Positions 7,521-14,627 of a stretch of DNA of 53,574 nucleotides are shown piece after piece. This stretch comes from an uncultured Muribaculaceae bacterium. GTDB lineage: Bacteria; Bacteroidota; Bacteroidia; Bacteroidales; Muribaculaceae. The notes under the pieces were generated by a model. The model was not told where the DNA came from, ran no database searches, and saw nothing but the letters and a program-made list of their open reading frames with translations. The stretch lies in the NCBI GenBank assembly GCA_910587075.1, contig CAJUKE010000021.1, positions 1-53,574 of the forward strand, read 5' to 3'. Numbering within the stretch: position 1 is the first letter of the stretch; every line of letters starts with the position of its first letter. The position numbers and the translations under genes are program-made.

Positions 7521-7783
7521 GTGCGAATCTTCGTCTCGGCGTTATTTTTGTTTTTTTTAACGTCACCGTATGGCTTTTTCTGCTGAAGCGTTGTCTCTGG
7601 TCGCGCGTGATGGTGGTTTGCGGCTTGGGGGACCGCGTGAAAAAGAGTTTGAAAATAAGGCAAATAAACTATTGATATTCGGAAGATTTTTATTATCTTC
7701 GCGAGATGAATCCCCGTCCGAAAGCCGGGGAGTATTACGTTAAATCCATAATCACTTCAAAACCAAGTAGAAAAGAATTTCTC
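7521..7783 (+). other. Spacer between MNT/HEPN module and rpsN
   Basis: 263 bases. No convincing terminator for the module was found, only a T-run (GTTTTTTTTAA near 7550). The right half holds the rpsN promoter (7672-7701) and, downstream of it, a leader with a 5-bp CCCCG (7712-7716) / CGGGG (7726-7730) hairpin. A 57-codon open frame 7570-7743 overlaps the promoter and is not credible. Confidence 0.6.
7672..7701 (+). promoter_or_regulatory. Promoter restarting the spc operon at rpsN
   Basis: TTG at 7672-7674, 19-base spacer, TATCTTCG at 7694-7701 (one base from TAnnTTTG). The predicted start near 7708 gives a leader of about 75 bases before the rpsN ATG at 7784. Its position directly behind the inserted module suggests it supplies transcription to rpsN-rplQ independently of the rplE side. 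Confidence 0.7.
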
Positions 7784-8053
7784 ATGGCAAAAGAATCAAT
7801 GAAAGCCCGCGAAGTGAAGCGCGCCAAGCTCGTTGCCAAGTACGCCGCCAAGAAGGCCGCCCTCAAGGCTGCCGGCGACTACGAAGGTCTTCAGGCTCTG
7901 CCCAAGAACGCGTCGAGCGTGCGCCTCCACAACCGCTGCTCCATTACCGGCCGTCCCAAAGGCTACATGCGCCAGTTCGGCATTTCGCGCATCCAGTTCC
8001 GCGAAATGGCGTCGGCAGGCCTCATCCCCGGTGTGAAGAAAGCAAGCTGGTAA
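7784..8053 (+). CDS. rpsN: 30S ribosomal protein S14 (uS14), zinc-free type
   Basis: Small-subunit head protein. 89 residues starting MAKESMKAREVKR. The open frame extends upstream to 7706 (MNPRPKAGEYY...), but only the ATG at 7784 matches the family start and the upstream part lies at the predicted transcription start. The C-terminal RNRCSITGRPKGYMRQFGISR-like block is intact while the CxxC pairs of the zinc-binding type are missing, so this is the C-minus form. It is separated from rplE by the MNT/HEPN module and from rpsH by a 230-base spacer. Confidence 0.96.
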   Translation: MAKESMKAREVKRAKLVAKYAAKKAALKAAGDYEGLQALPKNASSVRLHNRCSITGRPKGYMRQFGISRIQFREMASAGLIPGVKKASW

Positions 8054-8283
8054 GCCACAGGCATCGCCAAACTTCGCAAGCGCGACGCGAACTACCCTGC
8101 GCGCCTCGCGGGGACGGCCCTCCGGGTAAGCCCATTTTCTGCGGGACCCCCCGGCTGAGAAGCCTCCCCGACGACCCTGGCAGAAGGCCTCGCGGCGCCA
8201 CAAAAACAATTTTATCCAAAACAAGAGAGTGTTAAATATTGTCGGACCCCGGCCCGATCAATTTAAACCCCAACCAATCAAAA
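8054..8283 (+). other. GC-rich spacer rpsN-rpsH
   Basis: 230 bases without a credible gene. The first ~140 bases are GC-rich with several short complementary segments, for example TTCTGC (8137-8142) and GCAGAA (8180-8185) that could close a long stem-loop. A block CTGAGAAGCCTC here recurs at the start of the rpmD-rplO spacer. The last ~75 bases are AT-rich, ending CCAACCAATCAAAA before the rpsH ATG. Confidence 0.5.
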
Positions 8284-8682
8284 ATGACTGATCCAATAGC
8301 AGATTATCTGACAAGATTGAGGAACGCCATCAAGGCTCAGCACCGCGTTGTTGAGATTCCCTCCTCGAAATTGAAGAGAGAGATCACCAAGATCCTCTTC
8401 GAACAGGGCTACATCCTCAACTACAAGTTCATCGAGGGTGAAACCCCCGCCGGCGTTATCAAAGTCGCCCTCAAGTACGACCCCATCGACAAGGTGAACG
8501 CCATCAAGGGGCTCCAGCGCGCTTCCCGTCCCGGCCTGCGCCAGTACTGCGGCTACAAGAACATGCCCCGCGTGTTGAATGGTTTAGGCATCGCCATCCT
8601 CTCCACCTCCAAGGGTGTGATGACCAACAAGAAGGCTTCAGAGCTCAAGGTTGGCGGCGAAGTTCTGTGTTACGTTTATTAA
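8284..8682 (+). CDS. rpsH: 30S ribosomal protein S8 (uS8)
   Basis: Central 16S rRNA-binding protein; in E. coli also the translational repressor of the spc operon. 132 residues from the ATG at 8284 (MTDPIADYLTRLRNAIKAQ), which is the conserved family start; the frame runs on upstream to 8239 but that extension is not conserved. The C-terminus GLGIAILSTSKGVMTNKKA is the S8 signature. rplF follows after 19 bases. Confidence 0.96.
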   Translation: MTDPIADYLTRLRNAIKAQHRVVEIPSSKLKREITKILFEQGYILNYKFIEGETPAGVIKVALKYDPIDKVNAIKGLQRASRPGLRQYCGYKNMPRVLNGLGIAILSTSKGVMTNKKASELKVGGEVLCYVY

Positions 8683-8685
8683 TCG

Positions 8686-8694
8686 AAAGGAGGA
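8686..8694 (+). promoter_or_regulatory. Strong Shine-Dalgarno sequence before rplF
   Basis: AAAGGAGGA with 8 bases between GGAGG and the ATG at 8702 is a near-perfect Shine-Dalgarno site. This stands out because the other ribosomal protein genes here, like most Bacteroidota genes, lack one. It fixes the rplF start at 8702 rather than the upstream in-frame ATG at 8651. Confidence 0.7.
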
Positions 8695-8701
8695 AATCAA
8701 C

Positions 8702-9259
8702 ATGTCTCGTATAGGTAAAGCCCCCATCGAAATTCCCGCCGGCGTAACAGTTACCATCGGCAAGGACAACACCGTTACCGTGAAAGGCCCCAAGGGGGAA
8801 CTTTCGCAGGCAGTAAGCCCTGAATTCACCCTCACCGTCGAGGACGGCCACCTCACCGTAGCCCGCCCCTCCGACGAACGCGACCACCGCGCAAAGCACG
8901 GCCTCTACCGCGCCCTGCTCCACAACATGGTCGTAGGTGTCTCCACCGGCTATAAGAAAGAAATGGAACTCGTGGGCGTAGGCTACCGCGCCGCCGCCAC
9001 CGGCCAGGTGCTTGAGCTCTCGCTCGGCTTCTCCCACGCCATATATATCCAGCTTCCCAAAGAAATCAAGGTTGAAGCGAAGACAGAGCGCAACAAGAAC
9101 CCCCTGATCATCCTTGAGAGCGACGACAAGCAGCTCCTCGGCCAGGTGTGCGCGAAAATCCGCTCCCTCCGCAAGCCCGAACCCTACAAGGGCAAAGGTA
9201 TCAAGTTCGTCGGCGAGGTTATCCGCCGCAAGTCCGGCAAGACCGCTGGTGCAAAATAA
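8702..9259 (+). CDS. rplF: 50S ribosomal protein L6 (uL6)
   Basis: Protein near the factor-binding site/sarcin-ricin loop. 185 residues from the ATG at 8702 (MSRIGKAPIEIPAGVTV), the canonical N-terminus. An in-frame ATG at 8651 would add 17 residues overlapping rpsH and is rejected. Two related alpha/beta domains are present; the C-terminal PEPYKGKGIKFVGEVIRRKSGKTAGAK is diagnostic. Preceded by an unusual strong Shine-Dalgarno sequence. rplR follows after 16 bases. Confidence 0.97.
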   Translation: MSRIGKAPIEIPAGVTVTIGKDNTVTVKGPKGELSQAVSPEFTLTVEDGHLTVARPSDERDHRAKHGLYRALLHNMVVGVSTGYKKEMELVGVGYRAAATGQVLELSLGFSHAIYIQLPKEIKVEAKTERNKNPLIILESDDKQLLGQVCAKIRSLRKPEPYKGKGIKFVGEVIRRKSGKTAGAK

Positions 9260-9275
9260 AAACTGATCCACAACT

Positions 9276-9617
9276 ATGATTTCGAAGAAAGACAGAAGAA
9301 ATAAGATCAAGGCCCGCATCCGCGGCAAGATCTCCGGCACCGCCCAGCGCCCCCGCATGTGCGTGTTCCGCTCCAACAAGCAAATCTACGTCCAGCTCAT
9401 CGACGACCTGGCCGGCAAGACCCTCTGCAACGCCTCCTCCAAGGGGATCGAGCAGGGCACAAAGTGCGAAATCGCCGCCCAGGTGGGCAAGGCTATCGCC
9501 GAGAAGGCTATCGCCGCCGGTCTGACCACCGTGGTCTTCGACCGCAACGGCTATCTCTACCACGGACGAGTTAAATCCCTTGCCGACGCTGCTCGCGAAG
9601 GCGGACTTAAATTCTAA
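9276..9617 (+). CDS. rplR: 50S ribosomal protein L18 (uL18)
   Basis: 5S rRNA-binding protein. 113 residues (family 112-120). RRNKIKARIRGKISGTAQRP is the basic N-terminal 5S-binding region, followed by RMCVFRSNKQIYVQLIDD and the C-terminal VVFDRNGYLYHGRVKSLADAAREGGL, which is the family signature. Start ATG at 9276; nine bases separate its stop from rpsE. Confidence 0.97.
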   Translation: MISKKDRRNKIKARIRGKISGTAQRPRMCVFRSNKQIYVQLIDDLAGKTLCNASSKGIEQGTKCEIAAQVGKAIAEKAIAAGLTTVVFDRNGYLYHGRVKSLADAAREGGLKF

Positions 9618-9626
9618 GACATCATC

Positions 9627-10145
9627 ATGGCAAATAAGAACAACAGAGTCAAGACCACTAACGATATAGAGCTTAAGGACCGCCTGGTTGCCATCAACCG
9701 CGTGACCAAGGTCACCAAGGGCGGCCGCGCCTTCACCTTCGCTGCCATCGTAGTCGTAGGTGACGGCAACGGCATCGTAGGCTGGGGCTTAGGCAAAGCC
9801 AACGAGGTTACCGCCGCCATCGCCAAGGGCGTTGAGTCGGCCAAGAAGAACCTCATCCGCGTGCCCGTTCACAACGGCACCATCCCCCACGAGCAGTTCG
9901 CCAAGTTCGGCGGCTCCCGCGTGCTCCTCAAGCCCGCCTCCCACGGTACCGGCGTTAAGGCCGGCGGCGCCATGCGCGCAGTGCTTGAGAGCGTGGGCGT
10001 AACCGACGTTCTCTGCAAGTCCAAGGGCTCCTCGAACCCCCACAACCTGGTGAAAGCCACCATCGCCGCCCTCGGCGAGATGCGTTCGCCCGCCCAGGTG
10101 GCCCAGAACCGCGGCATCTCCGTAAGCCAGGTTTTCAACGGCTAA
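9627..10145 (+). CDS. rpsE: 30S ribosomal protein S5 (uS5)
   Basis: Protein at the mRNA entry site, involved in decoding fidelity. 172 residues. ELKDRLVAINRVTKVTKGGRAFTFAAIVVVGDGNG is the double-stranded RNA-binding-like N-terminal domain with the family signature; the C-terminal domain has GTGVKAGGAMRAVLE. Followed by a 73-base spacer with a strong hairpin before rpmD. Confidence 0.97.
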   Translation: MANKNNRVKTTNDIELKDRLVAINRVTKVTKGGRAFTFAAIVVVGDGNGIVGWGLGKANEVTAAIAKGVESAKKNLIRVPVHNGTIPHEQFAKFGGSRVLLKPASHGTGVKAGGAMRAVLESVGVTDVLCKSKGSSNPHNLVKATIAALGEMRSPAQVAQNRGISVSQVFNG

Positions 10146-10154
10146 ACGGAGCTT

Positions 10155-10185
10155 GGCCGGCGCCCGCCCTTGCGGGCGCGCGGCC
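10155..10185 (+). promoter_or_regulatory. Strong hairpin in rpsE-rpmD spacer
   Basis: Perfect 8-bp stem GCGCCCGC (10160-10167) / GCGGGCGC (10172-10179) with a CCTT loop, extended by GGCCG (10155-10159) / CGGCC (10181-10185) with a one-base bulge, about 13 bp in all. It is followed by CGCTTCTCCTTT, not a clear T-run. It could be an attenuator or an RNA-stability element within the operon; a full terminator is unlikely given the essential genes downstream. Confidence 0.55.
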
Positions 10186-10218
10186 CGCTTCTCCTTTAAC
10201 AAGCAAAAGAGAAATCTA

Positions 10219-10398
10219 ATGGCACAAATCAAAATCAAACAGATAAAGAGCCGCATCGGCGCTCCCGCGGTGCAGAAGCGCACCCTCGACGCCCTGGGCC
10301 TCCGCAAGATGAACCACACTGTGGTGAAGGAAGACAATCCCTCAGTGATGGGCATGGTTAACCGCGTACGCCACCTCGTAGAGGTTACCAACGCCTGA
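10219..10398 (+). CDS. rpmD: 50S ribosomal protein L30 (uL30)
   Basis: Small large-subunit protein of 59 residues, exactly the common length. Starts MAQIKIKQIKSRIGAPAVQKRTLDALGL; the frame extends upstream to 10153 through the hairpin spacer, but that extension is not part of the family. The pattern LRKMNHTVVKEDNPSVMGMVNRV is the L30 signature. A 126-base spacer follows before rplO. Confidence 0.96.
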   Translation: MAQIKIKQIKSRIGAPAVQKRTLDALGLRKMNHTVVKEDNPSVMGMVNRVRHLVEVTNA

Positions 10399-10524
10399 GA
10401 AGCCTCATCCGCGCGCGGGCTGTGATCGGCCAAAACCCCGGTCGACGTCGGACCCGGAAAACGCGGTGAGCGATACTCAAAGCAACATTACTTCTCAGTT
10501 GAACAAAAGCACAAGACAATCATT
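10399..10524 (+). other. Spacer rpmD-rplO
   Basis: 126 bases, GC-rich for the first ~70 (GCGCGCGGGC, CCCCGGTCGACGTCGGACCCGG) then AT-rich. CTGAGAAGCCTC, overlapping the rpmD stop, is identical to a block in the rpsN-rpsH spacer. No promoter or terminator recognised. The last ~45 bases form an A-rich leader before rplO. Confidence 0.45.
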
Positions 10525-10974
10525 ATGGACTTAAGCAATTTAAAACCCGCCGTCGGCGCAACCACCCGCGAAACACGCATCGGTCGCGGTCCCGGCTCGG
10601 GTAAGGGTGGAACTTCTACCCGCGGCCACAAGGGCGCGAAGTCGCGTTCGGGCTACTCTCGCAAAATCGGTTTCGAAGGCGGTCAGATGCCTCTGCAGCG
10701 CCGTCTCCCGAAGTTCGGTTTCAAGAACATCAACCGCGTTGAATACAAGGCCATCAACCTTGAGGTGATCGAAGCCCTCGCGGCAGCCCAGAACCTCGAA
10801 AAGGTGGGTCTTGACGAACTCCGCTCGGCCGGCCTCGTTGGCCGCAAGAAGCTGGTGAAGGTTCTCGGCAACAACGCCGTAAGCCGCGCCATCGCCGTAG
10901 AGGCAAACGCCTTCTCCAAAGCAGCCGAGGCAGCCATCGTCGCAGCCGGTGGCTCCATCAACAAAGTTAAATAA
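10525..10974 (+). CDS. rplO: 50S ribosomal protein L15 (uL15)
   Basis: Late-assembly large-subunit protein. 149 residues (E. coli 144). MDLSNLKPAVGATTRETRIGRGPGSGKGGTSTRGHKGAKSR is the glycine/basic N-terminal extension that threads into 23S rRNA; GFEGGQMPLQRRLPKFGF is the signature. The C-terminus ends with alanine-rich EAAIVAAGGSINKVK. Only two bases separate its stop from the secY ATG. Confidence 0.97.
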   Translation: MDLSNLKPAVGATTRETRIGRGPGSGKGGTSTRGHKGAKSRSGYSRKIGFEGGQMPLQRRLPKFGFKNINRVEYKAINLEVIEALAAAQNLEKVGLDELRSAGLVGRKKLVKVLGNNAVSRAIAVEANAFSKAAEAAIVAAGGSINKVK

Positions 10975-10976
10975 AG

Positions 10977-12326
10977 ATGAAATTCATCCAAACGATAAAA
11001 AACATCTGGACGATCCAGGAACTTCGTCAGCGGCTCACCATCACGGTCCTGCTGGTGCTGGTTTACCGTCTGGGCTGTTACGTCGTTCTGCCGGGCATCA
11101 ACCCCGCCGACCTCGACGCCCTGACGAACTTCACCAACAAGTCGGGCCTGATGCAGCTCCTCGACATGTTCTCCGGCGGCGCCTTCTCCCAGGCTTCGAT
11201 CTTCGCGTTGGGTATCATGCCCTACATCACCGCGTCGATCGTGATCCAGCTCGCGGGCATGGTGCTCCCCTCCTTCCAGAAAATGCAGCGCGAAGGAGAG
11301 AGCGGTCGCCAGAAACTCAACCAGTACACCCGTTATCTCACGGTCCTCATCCTCTTGGTGCAGGGTCCCGCCTACCTCTACAACCTGCGCGCTCAGGTTG
11401 TCAACGCGGGCGGTTCCGTGGAGATGGGCTTCTGGACCGTCGCCTTCCTGACGGTGATTCTCGCCGCCGGCTCCATGTTCATCATGTGGCTTGGCGAGCG
11501 CATCACTGACCGCGGCATCGGCAACGGTATCTCCTTCATCATCCTCGTGGGTATCATCGCCCGCCTCCCGGTGGCTCTTTTCTATGAGTTCACCTCGCGT
11601 CTGCCCGGGTCGACCGGCAGCGAGGGCGGTCTGATCATGTTCATCGTCGAGGTTGTCCTGCTCTTCGCCGTAACCGTCGGCGCCGTGCTTCTCGTGCAGG
11701 GAACGCGCAAGGTGCCCGTGCAGTACGCCAAGCGTATCGTAGGCAACAAGCAGTACGGAGGTGCCCGCCAGTACATCCCCCTGAAGGTGAACGCCGCCGG
11801 CGTGATGCCCATCATCTTCGCCCAGGCGATCATGTTCATCCCCATCACCCTGTCGGGCTTCGGCGCCAGCGAGAACTCCACCGGGTTCTTCAGCACCTTC
11901 GCCGACATCAACGGGTTCTGGTACAACTTTGTTTACTTCATCCTTATCGTAGCGTTCACATACTTCTACACCGCTATCACGGTTCGTCCGCAGCAGATGG
12001 CCGAAGATATGAAGCGCAACAACGGATTCATCCCCGGTGTGAAACCCGGCAAGAAGACGGTCGAATATCTCGACTCGATCATGTCGCGCATCACACTCCC
12101 CGGCTCCATCTTCCTGGGCATCGTGGCGGTTCTCCCCGCGTTCGCCCGTCTGTTCGGCATCAGCCAGAACTTCGCCCAGTTCTTCGGCGGCACCTCGCTG
12201 CTGATTATGGTAGGCGTGGTTCTCGACACCCTGCAGCAGATTGAGTCGCACCTGATGATGCACCACTACGACGGACTGATGAAGGAGGGCAAAATCAAAG
12301 GCCGCACCACCGGCTCGGCTTATTGA
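10977..12326 (+). CDS. secY: Protein translocase channel subunit SecY
   Basis: Ten-helix membrane channel of the Sec translocon, working with SecE/SecG and SecA. 449 residues (E. coli 443). Starts MKFIQTIKNIWTIQELRQRL, then the first transmembrane segment LTITVLLVLVYRLGCYVVLPG. Conserved blocks include the plug/TM2 region LLDMFSGGAFSQASIFALGIMPYITASI, LGERITDRGIGNGISFI and the C-terminal TSLLIMVGVVLDTLQQIESHL. Located after rplO as in most bacteria. Two bases downstream of rplO, so translation is likely coupled. Confidence 0.98.
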   Translation: MKFIQTIKNIWTIQELRQRLTITVLLVLVYRLGCYVVLPGINPADLDALTNFTNKSGLMQLLDMFSGGAFSQASIFALGIMPYITASIVIQLAGMVLPSFQKMQREGESGRQKLNQYTRYLTVLILLVQGPAYLYNLRAQVVNAGGSVEMGFWTVAFLTVILAAGSMFIMWLGERITDRGIGNGISFIILVGIIARLPVALFYEFTSRLPGSTGSEGGLIMFIVEVVLLFAVTVGAVLLVQGTRKVPVQYAKRIVGNKQYGGARQYIPLKVNAAGVMPIIFAQAIMFIPITLSGFGASENSTGFFSTFADINGFWYNFVYFILIVAFTYFYTAITVRPQQMAEDMKRNNGFIPGVKPGKKTVEYLDSIMSRITLPGSIFLGIVAVLPAFARLFGISQNFAQFFGGTSLLIMVGVVLDTLQQIESHLMMHHYDGLMKEGKIKGRTTGSAY

Positions 12327-12360
12327 TTCAGCCACCTGAAATAATCCACCAAAGGAAAGA

Positions 12361-13143
12361 ATGATCTATCTCAAGACACCCGAGGAACTTGTCAAGATGC
12401 GCGCGGCGGCCGACCTGGCCAGCCGCGCCCTTGGCGAAGTCGCGAAGCTGATCGCGCCGGGAGTCACCACCAACAAGCTCGACGCCGTTGCCAGGGAGTA
12501 CATCCTCGACAACGGCGGTCGGCCTGCTTGTCTGGGTTACGGCGGTTTCCCCGGAACGATGTGCATGGAGGTCAACGAGGTCGTTGTCCACGGCTTCCCT
12601 TCGAGCTACACCCTCCGCGAGGGTGACATCATCGGCACCGACATCGTGGCCGAGCTCGACGGATACAACGGCGACATGTGCTACACCTTCCCCGTCGGCG
12701 AAGTCGACCCCAAGGTGCTCGACCTCTGTCGCACCACCAAGGAGGCCCTTTACAAAGGCATCGAGGCCTGCGTCGAGGGAAAGCGCATCGGCGACATCGC
12801 CAACGCCGTGCAGACCTATTGCGAGAAGCGCGGCTACACCGTGGTGCGCGAAATGTGCGGCCACGGCATCGGCAGGAAAATGCACGAGGACCCCGAAGTG
12901 CCCAACTACGGGCGCCGAGGAGTGGGACCCCTGATCAAGAACGGCATGTGCCTCTGCATCGAGCCGATGATCAATATGGGGAGCCGCAACATCGTGATAG
13001 AGCCTGACGGCTGGACCTGCCGCACCCGCGACCGCAAACCGTCGGCCCACTACGAGCACACGCTCGCCATCCACGACGGGGAGACTGAAATTCTCACCAC
13101 CTTCGACTACATCCGCGAAGCCCTCGGCGAGGCTTACATCTGA
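12361..13143 (+). CDS. map: Methionine aminopeptidase type I
   Basis: Removes the initiator methionine from new proteins. 260 residues (E. coli 264), pita-bread fold. Metal ligands are all visible: D94 and D105 in TDIVAELDGYNGD, H167 in CGHGIG, E200 in CIEPM and E231 in HYEHTL. No N-terminal zinc or SH3 extension, so it is the short type Ia form. It is placed between secY and infA, as in Bacillus and Bacteroides, where adk may also occur; adk is absent here. Spacing to secY is 34 bases. Confidence 0.97.
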   Translation: MIYLKTPEELVKMRAAADLASRALGEVAKLIAPGVTTNKLDAVAREYILDNGGRPACLGYGGFPGTMCMEVNEVVVHGFPSSYTLREGDIIGTDIVAELDGYNGDMCYTFPVGEVDPKVLDLCRTTKEALYKGIEACVEGKRIGDIANAVQTYCEKRGYTVVREMCGHGIGRKMHEDPEVPNYGRRGVGPLIKNGMCLCIEPMINMGSRNIVIEPDGWTCRTRDRKPSAHYEHTLAIHDGETEILTTFDYIREALGEAYI

Positions 13144-13208
13144 CCCGGCGGACACCGGCGACCTTCCGCGAATTCCACCTCGTGAAATAGAATATTCTAA
13201 AGCTTTTT

Positions 13209-13427
13209 ATGGCAAAACAAGACTCAATCGAACAGGACGGCGTTATCTTGGAATCGCTCTCGAACGCTATGTTCAGGGTGAAACTCGAAAACGGACACGA
13301 AATCACCGCCCACATCTCAGGCAAGATGCGTATGCACTACATCAAGATCCTCCCCGGCGACCGGGTGAAGGTCGAGATGTCGCCCTACGACCTGAGCAAG
13401 GGGCGCATCGCGTTCCGCTACAAGTAA
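13209..13427 (+). CDS. infA: Translation initiation factor IF-1
   Basis: OB-fold factor that occupies the A site during initiation. 72 residues, the canonical length. MAKQDSIEQDGVILESLSNAMFRVKLENGHEI and the C-terminal GDRVKVEMSPYDLSKGRIAFRYK are the family signature. Lies between map and rpmJ in the usual order. The ATG follows a T-rich leader (CTTTTT), with no Shine-Dalgarno. Confidence 0.97.
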   Translation: MAKQDSIEQDGVILESLSNAMFRVKLENGHEITAHISGKMRMHYIKILPGDRVKVEMSPYDLSKGRIAFRYK

Positions 13428-13482
13428 TCGCCGCTCTTCCGACTCAGACACTTCAAAAACACCATAACTCATTTCTGACAAC

Positions 13483-13599
13483 ATGAAAGTAAGAGCATCG
13501 ATCAAGAAGCGCACCGCCGACGACAAGATCGTCCGTCGCAAGGGACGCCTCTACGTCATCAACAAAAAGAACCCCAAAAACAAACAGCGCCAGGGATAA
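13483..13599 (+). CDS. rpmJ: 50S ribosomal protein L36 (bL36), cysteine-free
   Basis: Smallest large-subunit protein, 38 residues: starts MKVRASIKKRTADDK and ends NKKNPKNKQRQG. L36 classically binds zinc with three cysteines and a histidine; here every cysteine is gone, so this is a zinc-free C-minus form. The RRKGRLYVINKKNPK block secures the identification, as does its place between infA and rpsM. A 244-base GC-rich spacer follows. Confidence 0.95.
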   Translation: MKVRASIKKRTADDKIVRRKGRLYVINKKNPKNKQRQG

Positions 13600-13843
13600 C
13601 ATTCAGCGGCGCCCCGGCCCGAAAGGGCAGGGCACCCCGCTCTTCCAGGCTTGCCTGACAGGATATTAAGCCGCAGGCACCGCCGCCGGTCGCGAAAGCG
13701 CCGGAGGGCAAACGCCGAAGCGGCGCAGCGCCGAGCAGGCGCGGCACCGAAACCGCCCGGCAGCCCGCAGGAACTAATGAGGCGGCCCGGAAGAAATGTT
13801 AAATCTGCGACACAAACCAACAAAACGCTAAAAAAGCATTTTT
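13600..13843 (+). other. GC-rich hairpin spacer rpmJ-rpsM
   Basis: 244 bases, no credible gene. Contains small hairpins capped by GAAA tetraloops, for example GCCC-GAAA-GGGC (13617-13628) and CGC-GAAA-GCG near 13690, plus CAGGC/GCCTG. The last ~55 bases are A-rich, ending in GCTAAAAAAGCATTTTT before the rpsM ATG. No matching promoter consensus was found. Confidence 0.5.
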
Positions 13844-14224
13844 ATGGCAGTAAGAATCGTGGGAGTTGACCTCCCCCAGAACAAGCGAGGCGCCATCGCC
13901 TTGACCTACATCTTCGGCATCGGCCGCTCGGCCGCCCTGACCATCCTGGAGAAAGCCGGTGTAGACGCTAACATCAAAGTTAAGGACTGGACCGACGCCC
14001 AGGCGGCCGCTGTCCGCGAGGTAATCCAGGCCAACTATAAGGTTGAAGGTGACCTCCGCAGCGAAATCCAGCTCAACATCAAGCGACTCATGGACATCGG
14101 CTGCTACCGCGGCATCCGCCACCGTATCGGGCTCCCCCTTCGCGGTCAGTCGACCAAGAACAACGCCCGCACCCGCAAGGGCCGCAAGAAAACAGTCGCC
14201 AACAAGAAGAAAGCCACAAAGTAA
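13844..14224 (+). CDS. rpsM: 30S ribosomal protein S13 (uS13)
   Basis: Head protein that contacts tRNAs and forms bridges B1a/B1b. 126 residues (E. coli 118). MAVRIVGVDLPQNKRGAIALTYIFGIGRS contains the helix-two-turn-helix start, and the C-terminal RHRIGLPLRGQSTKNNARTRKGRKKTVANKKK contacts the P-site tRNA. First gene of the classical alpha operon; rpsK follows after 13 bases. Confidence 0.97.
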   Translation: MAVRIVGVDLPQNKRGAIALTYIFGIGRSAALTILEKAGVDANIKVKDWTDAQAAAVREVIQANYKVEGDLRSEIQLNIKRLMDIGCYRGIRHRIGLPLRGQSTKNNARTRKGRKKTVANKKKATK

Positions 14225-14237
14225 ACAGTAACAGACT

Positions 14238-14627
14238 ATGGCAAAGAAAACAGTCGCAGCTAAGAAAAGAAACGTCAAAGTTGATGCCGCCGGCCAGCTT
14301 CATGTTCACTCTTCGTTCAACAATATCATCGTGTGCTTAGCCAACAGCGAAGGCCAGGTGATTTCTTGGTCATCCGCAGGCAAGATGGGTTTCCGTGGTT
14401 CTAAGAAGAACACTCCCTACGCCGCCCAGATGGCCGCCCAGGATTGCGGCAAAATCGCCTACGACCTGGGTCTCCGCAAAGTCAAAGCCTACGTCAAGGG
14501 TCCCGGTAACGGCCGCGAAAGCGCCATCCGCACCGTCCACGGCATGGGCATCGAGGTAACCGAGATTATCGACGTGACTCCGCTGCCGCACAACGGCTGC
14601 CGTCCTCCGAAACGTCGCCGCGTCTAA
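14238..14627 (+). CDS. rpsK: 30S ribosomal protein S11 (uS11)
   Basis: Platform protein near the mRNA exit and E site. 129 residues, canonical length. HVHSSFNNIIVCLANSEGQVISWSSAGKMGFRGSKKNTPYAAQ and the ending DVTPLPHNGCRPPKRRRV are the family signature. It follows rpsM by 13 bases. A 188-base spacer separates it from rpsD. Confidence 0.97.
   Translation: MAKKTVAAKKRNVKVDAAGQLHVHSSFNNIIVCLANSEGQVISWSSAGKMGFRGSKKNTPYAAQMAAQDCGKIAYDLGLRKVKAYVKGPGNGRESAIRTVHGMGIEVTEIIDVTPLPHNGCRPPKRRRV

Noticed and set aside
7570..7743. 57-codon open frame between HEPN gene and rpsN
   Set aside because: Crosses the rpsN promoter and start site; no conserved features. Not a credible small toxin or antitoxin.
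10683..12335. 550-codon open frame on the minus strand across rplO and secY
   Set aside because: Antisense shadow of well-identified genes; low-complexity His/Asp/Glu-rich protein without family features.
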